DNA from: Clavulina sp. PMI_390
Taxonomy: Eukaryota; Basidiomycota; Agaricomycetes; Cantharellales; Hydnaceae
Assembly (NCBI GenBank): GCA_015039315.1
Contig: WIDE01000045.1
Span: forward strand, 1-38,045
Direction of reading: 5' to 3'
Length of the DNA stretch: 38,045 nt
Shown: one piece after another, positions 10,776 through 18,934 of the stretch
Numbering within the stretch: the stretch's first letter is position 1
Layout of the letters: each line of letters begins with the position of its first letter
Notes under the pieces: generated by a model
What the model saw: the letters and a program-made list of their open reading frames with translations, nothing else
The model's database searches: none
Told to the model about the DNA's origin: nothing
Position numbers and translations under genes: made by a program

Positions 10776-13700
10776 ATGTCCGCCTCACCTCCCAAGACCG
10801 GGTTACGGCCGCCAAGCCGTCTAGGATCGAAGAATTCGCCATCCAGACCCGGCTCATCGCTCAGTAACCATTCGGAGATCACGCGTAGCTCATCTACACG
10901 CTCAACAACACCTTCCTTGAGCTCAACAACATCCTCCATCTTCGGATCGAAGACCAAATCAGCTCTGTCTGCTTCATCTAGTAGGCCTACAACGCCTTCT
11001 AGCATGCTCAGCGCCTCCACGGGCTCCAAAATCAAGGCCGCTGTTTCAATAGAAGCGCGTGTCAAGTCAAAGGCAAACACCAGCCTGCTTCGCCCTGTTT
11101 CTCGTCCCCCATCGCCAAGGAAGGCCGCCTCTCCCGCACCTCCATCTCCTCTACCCTCTCCCACACGATCTATCTATAGTATCAACTACGACCCGGAGGA
11201 AGGTCTCGTGGATTGGACAAATGTTGAAGCGGACATGTCCGCAGACTTCGATGATCAGCCACTGAACAGCCAAGATGGATTAGCCTCCTCCCCAATCGAT
11301 GAAGAGAAGGTGCTCGTTTCCGTACGAGTGAAGCCCGCTAGTTCTGAGAAAGATGGCCAGGCCTGGATTATGTGAGTGAGCATCGCCGTTCGATGCTTTG
11401 CCTATCAATAATTATTTGTCTTTCAAGATCACCTTCGGGAAATTCGATTAAGCTGGACCCTAAGCATGCAAAAGCAGCGAGCTCCGCAGCCAAGACTCAA
11501 GACTACCACTTCGATGCCGTCCTCACTGGGTCGGACAACCGCTCCATCTACGATCGAGCGGCGCGCGCCCATGTACGAGCAGCCATGGAGGGATACAACT
11601 CCTTAGTATTTGCGTATGGCCAGACTGCAAGTGGAAAAACATTCACCTTGATGGGTTCGGAAGATGAACCTGGGATTATCCCTCGCGCCTTGAAGGATGT
11701 CTTCGGCTACATTCGAAAGGTCCGCTGTTTTCGTTGATATCCCGATTGTTGTGGTCACCTAAACACACAAATTCGGCTATTTAGACTCCCTCTCGCGAAT
11801 TCCTTCTCCGCGCATCCTACCTCGAGATTTACAATGAGACCGTCTATGATCTGCTTGCGCCCATATCAGGTGGATCGGCTGGGCCGACCATTACGGACGC
11901 GGGCGTTGTCAACCTTCGCGAGGAAGTTGTCACTAGCCTGAAGGGTATCCGCGAGGTCATTGAGCGAGGCGACCGAAACCGCCGAACGGCCGCTACGGAT
12001 TGGAACGACAGAAGTTCACGAAGTCATAGCGTTTTCCGACTGGTGCGCGTTATTATGCAAGCATTATCGATTGTCAGGGACTGACTCGTTTCTAGGTCAT
12101 TGAATCTCGCGAAGTCTCGATGGAGGGCGACTCAGAGGACGAGGACGCAGTATCTGCAATGGTTCAGGGCAGGCCCATGACGCCTGGCGGGACAAGACTT
12201 CAAGTCCGAGGGGGACGAGCTGTTCAATCCTCGATCTTGGTAAGCCGGCATCCCTCCACATGCCAGCCTAAATTAGTGTCTAATTCTGGTGTTCAGAACC
12301 TCATCGATTTGGCGGGTTCTGAGAAAGCAACTAGTGACAAAGATCGTACACGGGAGGGGAAGTACATCAACACAAGGTGGGTGCGATTGGGCCTTCCGAT
12401 CAGCATATATTGATTCTTTTACCGGATTACAGCCTGCTCACCCTGGGGGCCGTGATCTCTACCCTTGCCGAGAATGCATCCAAAGGGAAAAAGTGCGTTC
12501 CGAACATGCAACGTCCAAACTGCATACATCTAACCCTCTCAAAGTGACCATGTGCCATACCGCAACTCCAAGCTAACCCGGATGCTGCAACCATCACTGT
12601 CCGGAAACGCTCGTATCTCGGTCATCTGCACGCTCAACCCAGCTGCTGGTGCTGTCACCGAAAGCACTTCAACACTTGGGTTTGCCTCGAGGATTAAGAA
12701 AGTTCAGGTAAGAGCTCTGTGACACACCAGAAGGCGAGATAATAACCTCTCTCTATGTCAATTTCCTCAGCTACATGCTATCAAGAAAGAAATCATCGAC
12801 ACAGATGCTCTCATTGAGCGCTACCAGAAAGAGATTGAAGATCTTAGGACAAGACTGGCTGAACGCGAGCGAGAGGCACCAGCTCTCACGCGACGTCTCA
12901 GCACTAAGCAGGTAAGTCGGAGCGTTAGCCAAAGAAAAGACACCGATCTCTGATGAAAATTGCAGAAAAATGAGGAGAACCGAGCGCTCAACGATATGAG
13001 CGGCCGTATTAAGCAGCTCACCAAACTCATTCTCACGAGTGAGACTGTCAACGATCGGGGAGAGGTCGTAAGTATTGATGCATTGCTTTTTACAACAAAT
13101 CGGTCATTTACCGTTTTCTTCAGAGCCAGCCTGCAAGTCCGAGTAAGCTGGACTTCTCGCAAAGCCCCTATGACGTAAGTCTACATCAATTGCCATGATT
13201 TATGAGACAGTTGAGTGACGAAAGTGCCGCCTAGTTGCAAAAGGAACTCCTTGCAGCAAAGGAGCAAATGGAACAACAAGCGACTCTCATTCTCTCGCTC
13301 GAAGCCAGCCTTGCTCAGCGAGCAGTGGTACCTCTGGATACACCTGAATTCGAGAAGTAAGTACCCATTGAAAACTCTATCACCCAACTAAACTCAACTG
13401 TACCCTAATTCAGGGACGCGAAAATCGTGCAGCTGTAAGTGAGGGTTATCCTACAAACTCCCCAAACACTCATAACCACCTCATAGGCAAAAGCAGATCA
13501 AAGAGTTAGAGTTTGTGACCCAACGATATGACGAAAATCTTGGCGAGCCATTACGTGCTGTCAAGGAGGACGTGGAGAAGGAGTGGATTGGCAAAGTCGA
13601 AGCTCTTGAAGAGAAAACTCGCATGCAACAAAACTACACACGTGAATGTGAACGGGCACTGGAGAAAGAGCGAACCGTGAGTTCTGACCTCTATGAATCC

Positions 13701-14099
13701 CCGATTTCCCTGACATTACTTCTCTAGGCACGGAGGAAGCTCGAAGAAGAAAAGAAGGCCTTAGTGCTATTCGTCTCGGATCTCGACTCTGCTCTCCCTT
13801 CGCTGCGCGGCGTCAGTGCTGCCCTCGGCCTTACCCCCAGCCTCACTGGCTCTGACCCCAATTCCACGTTCCGACCAAGACTGTCAGCTCTTGCAGAGAT
13901 CGACACCAACTCTGCCTCAGCGTTGCCATCTCGCCCAAAGGGTAAAGGCCCAACAGCACGAGTGTCGTCATTGACGCTAAAGAATTCTCGCGGGAGCCTG
14001 CTAACTCATGCCACGTTATTTGATCAAGTTCCCCCTGAGGAAATTGCCCTTCCTGATGAAGACTTGGAGGAGAAAGAGATCGACTTGCTGCTTGCTTAA
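10776..14099 (+). CDS. Kinesin-7 type motor protein (Kip2/Tea2/KipA-like)
   Basis: Microtubule motor ATPase. The N-terminal about 185 residues (from MSASPPKTGLRPPSRLG) are Ser/Pro/Thr-rich and basic, as in fungal Kip2/Tea2/KipA proteins. The motor domain starts at KVLVSVRVKP. P-loop: YGQTASGKTFTLMG; switch I: NDRSSRSHSVF; switch II: LIDLAGSEKA; then INTSLLTLGAVISTLAE, VPYRNSKLTRMLQ and the neck-side block STLGFASRIKKVQ. A 40-residue acidic insertion (GDSEDEDAVSAMVQ) separates the beta strand after switch I from LIDLAGSE. C-terminal to the motor are coiled-coil stretches (LIERYQKEIEDLRTRLAERE; KELLAAKEQMEQQATLI) and a tail ending EEKEIDLLLA. About a dozen short introns interrupt it, for example after AWI at 11372. 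The GQTASGKT wording and N-terminal extension favour kinesin-7 (plus-end motors that carry tip proteins along microtubules), but subfamily is by eye. Confidence 0.93.
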
Positions 14100-14420
14100 T
14101 TCATCCATTCAATCTAACTTATTAACCATAAAAGTTGTTCCTCATTTGTATCCTTTCTCACTGCATGACGTGGCGAGTAACTATTCACTCATGTGTACTC
14201 TATGACCATGTTGTTGTCCACAATGATACATTACGCGAGATTATTGCAGCCAAATGGTGCACAGAGCACAGCAACCACCCAAGCCGAAAGCTTGATCGTC
14301 GCCTGACATGAACAATGCAGTTTCTGTTGGTTTGTAGTGAAGAAGATCAGTCAGAGGATTTGCAGCAGATGTCTTGGACGATGGGAAGCGGGAAAAAAAA
14401 AAAAACCTACAAGAAAACTT
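14100..14420. other. Convergent 3' flanks with 13-base A run
   Basis: Kinesin (+) and the small secreted-protein gene (-) end towards each other. A run of 13 A at 14393-14405 lies about 15 bp beyond the stop of the minus-strand gene, i.e. a T tract in its 3' UTR. Nothing else is seen. Confidence 0.5.
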
Positions 14421-14851
14421 TCAGCGACCGGTTGGTGCCTCCGCCTCTGACGATGAGGTCTCAGTCCATGTCCAAGCATCGCTAATGTAACTTTCGGAGG
14501 TTGTTGAGCTAATGGAGGTAGGGAACGTATCCGTCGAGGATGGTGAGTTGGTGAAGGTCCAACTGTCGCTGATATAGCTAACGGTCTTCGTTGACGAGAT
14601 CGAGGTGTAGGTGGACGACGGGATGGAAAAAGAGCTATCGATGATCAAGCTGGGAGTCGATGTATGGGCAACTGATGTGCTGCTGCAGTTCAAAGGTTAG
14701 GAATAAAGGCCATTCCATACCTCGAAGGTAAAATCTATCAATGAGCGACGTCTCACCTTCCATGGTGTTGGACCTCCCGAGGGCGAGGCAGCGCAGAAGC
14801 TTGGGCATTCAAAGCCGCACCTAACAATATCACCGCGAACGAGAGTTGCAT
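14421..14851 (-). CDS. Small secreted Ser/Thr-rich protein
   Basis: Exon 1 (14851-14757) encodes a clear signal peptide, MQLSFAVILLGAALNAQASA, followed by LPRPREVQHHG. The intron (donor gtgaga, acceptor tgcag) joins in phase to exon 2 (14682-14421), giving about 118 aa. The mature part is almost all Ser/Thr and contains two similar units, SYISDSWTFT and SYISDAWTWT, each after a Ser/Thr run (about 30 residues apart). There are no cysteines in the mature part, so it is not a disulphide-rich effector; heavy O-glycosylation is expected. No C-terminal hydrophobic GPI signal (ends SSEAEAPTGR). It has a TATA box at 14912-14920. Wall protein or effector are both possible; I recognise no family. Confidence 0.7.
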
Positions 14852-14911
14852 AGCTTTGGAGCTGGAAAGTACGAGGATGTCGATGAAGAGAGAAAAGAAA
14901 CCCCCTCAGAG

Positions 14912-14920
14912 CTATATAAA
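14912..14920 (-). promoter_or_regulatory. TATA box of the small secreted-protein gene
   Basis: Minus strand reads TTTATATAG, about 60 nt before the ATG at 14851, followed by a CT-rich leader (tttcttttctctctt). This is the clearest TATA element in the window and fits a regulated gene. Confidence 0.6.
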
Positions 14921-15392
14921 GTAGGGAGAGACGACTTCACGGGGAAACGGGCACAATTTCGGGGTCAAGACAGTGCTGCCAAGCCTTCAGGTACAATTCA
15001 AGGTCATACCCAGAAAAGAGGTGTGTATTCTCAAGTTAGACGTAATGCTGCGGTCTTGGCACTTAGCATCCACGCCAAGAGCCCAATGAAGCTAACGAAT
15101 GGGAAAGTAATCCATGGGTCGATCTTACTGAATAGATTGTGCTTGATTCGCATACCGGTGTCAATTAAGATTCCTGCTGAACTAGCTGTTGACATCCAGA
15201 AAGTATTACGCCGCTATCAATAGTTGGGCCAGTTGATCGGGTGGATCTAGGAGATTTATTGAGCATCTTGCATCAGTTGTCGAGCAGACATATCCCAACG
15301 TGGTGTACCAGACAACTGCTGACGACCCATTGATCGTCCGAACTAAGGATGTTGTAGACCGTAGAATTGTCCCGGGGTGAAGGATATAGTGC
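14921..15392. other. Intergenic region
   Basis: Promoter side of the small secreted gene and 3' flank of the first CBM1 gene. A plus-strand frame across 14846-15223 overlaps the TATA box and leader and has no recognisable feature. Confidence 0.45.
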
Positions 15393-16379
15393 CTAGCACA
15401 AGCAAGGCAGGTGTAGGGAGATGTACTGTGAGCACGTAGCGCCGACCGGCGCGCCGGTACCGAGTTCCAAATAGACCGAATATCTCGTCGTATCCGAGGT
15501 TGTGCATCTATCAAGATTGAGTTAGGGCAATAGAACAAAGGAAAAAAGGGATGTTGTCAGCATCGTGAGACTTCACAAGAGAGATTCTCCCCACTGACGC
15601 AAGGAAATTCAACTGTCGACCAAACGCCGATGTTGTTGTCGTGATGATAGTATCACCTTCGAGGCCCCAGCCGAAGAAAGTAGCCGTCGACCCCATCGTA
15701 AGTTGGGGGTAAGAGGACGTAGTATTTGCCAGGTTTAGATACAAGCCGGAGCCGCTGATGGAGAGCGAGCCATCCGAGTTGAATACAAAATAGGCACCAG
15801 AATCTTCGGGGCCTAGTACAGCAGTCCCGGCTAACACAGGAGGGATTGGGAGATGTTAGAACCAAGAAATGCAGCTTGAAAGGAGTCTAGGTGAGAACCA
15901 TGAGCGAAGAATCAGGCAAGGACTGACCATCGTTCTGTAGGTAGAAGTGGTATACTGGATCTTGATCAGCGCGGATCTGAGTTCCTGAAGGAGAAGCCCC
16001 ACTACTTGTGGTGGTGGTAGTGGCGGCGGTCTTAGAAGTTGTTTTGGTCGTTGTAGTACTGCTCGATGGAGGCACTGATGAGGTCGATTTGACCGTTTGC
16101 GAGGTGGTGGAAGTCGATTTGCTAGAGGTTGAGGTAGTGGAGCCAATAGTGCTAGATGAGCTCGTGCAAGCTAAACATTGGGAGTAGTAGGGGTTGATGT
16201 ATGTGCAACATGCCCCCGTAGCGCAGGCTGACGATCCGGTCCAGCCACTACATGGGATTGGTGGTGAGATAGTAGTCAGATAACAGCAAGCTGGGGCCTT
16301 ACATTCCGCCACATTGCTCCCATAACGCCCAAACACCTGAAATGGGGAGGAGTAAGGCAGCAAGCAATAGTAGCTTCAT
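15393..16379 (-). CDS. Secreted CBM1 protein with uncharacterised C-terminal domain (copy A)
   Basis: Signal peptide [18 protein letters not shown] is followed at once by a fungal cellulose-binding module (CBM1): [18 protein letters not shown], then [13 protein letters not shown], with the usual cysteines and aromatic residues. The codon for I in CGGIGW is split by intron 1 (exon 1 16379-16303, exon 2 from 16247). A Ser/Thr linker of about 60 residues leads to a second domain: [79 protein letters not shown], then a last exon [16 protein letters not shown] ending [13 protein letters not shown]. Introns follow QND and FL(A). About 250 aa. I do not recognise the C-terminal domain as a catalytic family; it looks beta-rich. 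CBM1 implies binding of cellulose or chitin-like surfaces outside the cell. The sister copy is at 17137-18123. Confidence 0.88.
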
Positions 16380-16429
16380 AGTGTAGCGACGCGAAACGAG
16401 TCTCAAAGAGCGAAGGAGAGTTCAGAAGG

Positions 16430-16505
16430 CTTATGAGGGAGATCGAGGAGCATCTTCGCAGCCATAACGGCGTCGGCCAAGGTAAAACCTCGGGCAGACG
16501 TGGCT
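16430..16505 (-). promoter_or_regulatory. Conserved promoter block of CBM1 gene A
   Basis: Shares with 18173-18242 the plus-strand words GAGGAGCATCTTCGCAG, ACGGCG/ACGG and CGGGCAGACGTGGCT (copy B: CGGGTAGACGTGGCT), in the same order and spacing. A weak TATA-like CATAAG lies 50-55 nt upstream of the ATG. Retention of these blocks while flanks diverge suggests functional sites. Confidence 0.55.
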
Positions 16506-17136
16506 GCGAGATGAATTATCTTTCAAGCTCAAATGAACGTCTGATGGCTTCCTCATAGTTAGCCATCATAGTTGGATAGGTTCATCAGGAGAGCTACGAG
16601 TCGTCAGGAAGCTAGCCACCATCGAGCCAGTAGGAATTTGCGGCGTTGTCGGCGCGTTGGCGCGGAACCCGGTCGAGGAGAGGCCAATAAATTGAACGAT
16701 TCAGACAGGTCGCATATATGTCTATGTGTGGAGAATCACCCGTTTTCAAGTTTGACTGACCAAAGGGGAAGGCTCTTGATAGGTTCGGTAACCAGAACCC
16801 GCGCCGATATTGCTCTCAAGTTGAGCTACCCAATACTAGGTCGTAACCTGTTAGAGCACAGCGTTGCGAGCGGCTGTGGTACAGCACAAAGCCTCAGAGT
16901 AGAGGTTCATGATCACCAGGGATGAAGGGAATGAGTTTCTCTTGTTGGTCGCTTTGGCGTCTAACGTACTCCGGGGAGAGGTTATGGAGATTCTAATCGC
17001 CGATTCCTGGTGAGATATGCAATGGTGCTTGAAGGTGAGAGCTTCTATCGAATAAATGAAGTGGATTGTTCGTCAGATGCTTCAATCAGACAGTAATTCA
17101 AGCGTTATGTACTCTCATCAGTCGGAACTTTAGATC
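16506..17136. other. Intergenic region between the CBM1 copies
   Basis: Upstream of copy A's promoter block and downstream of copy B. The plus-strand frame at 16572-16925 shows no domain or signal. I see no repeats or mobile-element ends. Confidence 0.45.
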
Positions 17137-18123
17137 CTAACACAGGCAGGGCAGGTGAAGAGAGATGTACTGCGAACACGTGGTACCGGACGGCGCATCA
17201 GTGCCTAGCTCGAGATAGACCGAGTAGATGTTCGTATCCGATGTCGTGCATCTATCGAGATCCGAAATTTTATTGAGAAAGATGAGATACAATTTTTGTC
17301 AGCTTGATGAGCCTATACAACGAGAGTTTCCCACTTACACTAGGAAATTTAGCTGCCGACCAAAAGTTGATGTTGTTGTCGTAATGATAGTATCACCCTC
17401 AAGACCCCAACCAAAGAAATTGGCCGTGGAGCCCATAGTGAGTTGTGGATAGGTGGACGTGGTGTTCGCGAGGTTCAGATACAGGCCAGATCCGCTCACG
17501 GAGAGCGAACCATCTGAATTGAACACAAAGTATGCACCAGAGTCTTCTGGTCCTAACACCGCGACCCCGGCTGATGTACGAGAATAAGGTGAGTCGTTTA
17601 CATCAGTAATCGCGCGAGCCTAGGATGATGGTAAACTGATTTTAAATACACGCACCATCATTCTGGAGGTAGTAGTGATACACTGGGTCTTGGTCTGCCC
17701 GAATCTGGGTTCCTGAAGGGGTAGCCCCAGTGCTAGTTGTAGTAGTGGGTGTAGAGGTTGTTGTAGTTGCCGTCGCGCTACTGGAAGGCGAAGAGCTAGA
17801 TTGCACCGTCTGCGACGCCGTGGAAGTTGACTGGGCGGAAGAGGCGCTAACGGTGCTTGACGTGCTCGTGCAAGTCAAACATTGATAGTAGTAGGGGTTG
17901 ATGTCAGTGCAGCATGCCCCAGTTCCGCAGATTGTAGTTCCAGTCCAGCCACTAGGGAAAGCAAGTATTCGAAGGACGGTTTCAGTGGATATGAGTAACG
18001 GATTCTCTAGAGCCAGAGGTGTTTACGAGGAACTAAATCTTACATCCCACCACACTGCTCATAAAGAGCCCAAATCCCTGGGGCTGGGAGAAGTAAAGCA
18101 ACTAGTAGGAGAGGTAGCCGCAT
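17137..18123 (-). CDS. Secreted CBM1 protein with uncharacterised C-terminal domain (copy B)
   Basis: Same architecture as copy A. Signal peptide MRLPLLLVALLLPAPGIWA, CBM1 YEQCGGIGWTGTTICGTG and CCTDINPYYYQCLTC (I codon again split by intron 1, donor gtaaga), Ser/Thr linker, then [79 protein letters not shown] and the last exon [16 protein letters not shown] ending [13 protein letters not shown]. All intron positions match copy A. The C-terminal domain is far better conserved between copies than the linker and signal peptide, which says the domain is under selection. Cysteines in the last exon (C at its start, the TCSQ Cys and two in LPCLC) are invariant and may form disulphides. Tandem duplication including promoter is the simplest history. 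Confidence 0.88.
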
Positions 18124-18172
18124 CCTGCAGAGATATAGATAATGGTGAATAAATGAGAGCGAGTCAAGAGGC

Positions 18173-18242
18173 TTTATGAACTCTAACGAGGAGCATCTTC
18201 GCAGACATGACGGTGAAGGCGGAACTTCGGGTAGACGTGGCT
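18173..18242 (-). promoter_or_regulatory. Conserved promoter block of CBM1 gene B
   Basis: Counterpart of 16430-16505: CATAAAG about 50 nt upstream of the ATG, then GAGGAGCATCTTCGCAG and CGGGTAGACGTGGCT (plus-strand words). See the copy A entry. Confidence 0.55.
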
Positions 18243-18934
18243 CAGGCTTGGCTTATAGGCAGCGCCAAATTTAGAACCGCATAGAGACTTCCAGTAAGTT
18301 ATTAACATAGAATAGATTCACGATGAGACGTCCAGAAATGAGAGCAATGTTGCTTATGATTGCGTCAACTCCAGGTCTAGTTCACAGGCTGCTGCGCGGG
18401 CCGGATCTTTAGGTAAAAAAGCAACTATTTGGCCCAAATGAGCTCATTTATGGCGAGTGTCTCGCGATGTGGCAAGCTTGCCGAGTCAAAAGCTGTTGGT
18501 CAAGGGGATAGCGGAAGTTTGTTGACACGTGCACGTGATGTCACAGTTTGGGGGCGAGCTCTCAGTTCCAGAAGAAAGGTCCAGAATTCCTCAAGCCAGA
18601 ATTGGCCAAGGGATTGTAGGTAGATACCAAATTATTGGGATTGGGAGTATGTATAAAAGGGGGGAGAGACATTGTAAGGTTGGTCGTGGGTACCATAATA
18701 AATGATAACACGATGTTTGTATGTATGCAAATGTGCGGGATGGACGGAAGATTGAGTGAGGGGATTGGAGATACAGATGTGACAAAAGGAAAAAAGGATA
18801 AGAGGAACAAAAGACAGCGTCCGAGAACGAAGAGACATTTAGGTTCTGCAGAATAACGAGAAAGTAGCATGGTTGTATGGAGTGCCATATTAGATGGTGT
18901 AGTTGATAGCGGGGGACCTGAGTGGTGTGCTGCT
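18243..18934. other. Intergenic region
   Basis: Upstream flank of CBM1 copy B and 3' flank of MEX67. Contains the double CACGTG palindrome at 18523-18543. A plus-strand tgtataaaagg at about 18651 looks like a TATA box, but no plus-strand gene follows it. Confidence 0.45.
18523..18543. promoter_or_regulatory. Double E-box palindrome
   Basis: CACGTGCACGTG (18526-18537) is a perfect 12-bp palindrome of two abutting CACGTG boxes, flanked by inverted TGACA / TGTCA. CACGTG is the core site of fungal bHLH factors (Pho4/NUC-1, Cbf1, SREBP types). It lies about 400 bp upstream of the CBM1 copy B start and beyond the MEX67 3' end, so if used it most likely serves copy B. No protein binding is shown. 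Confidence 0.4.

Larger units (their letters stand above)
15393..18242. repeat. Tandem segmental duplication (two CBM1 gene units)
   Basis: Two units, 15393-16505 and 17137-18242, in the same orientation and offset by about 1.74 kb. Each contains a complete four-exon gene plus about 120 bp of promoter. They are clearly diverged at DNA level in the linker and introns, so the duplication is not recent. Confidence 0.75.

Noticed and set aside
14846..15223. Plus-strand open frame of 125 codons
   Set aside because: Overlaps the TATA box, leader and signal peptide exon of the minus-strand secreted gene; no features of its own.
16572..16925. Plus-strand open frame of 117 codons between the CBM1 copies
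   Set aside because: No signal peptide, domain or counterpart upstream of the other copy.
18651..18660. TATAAAA-like box on the plus strand
   Set aside because: No plus-strand gene follows; it lies in the 3' flank of MEX67.
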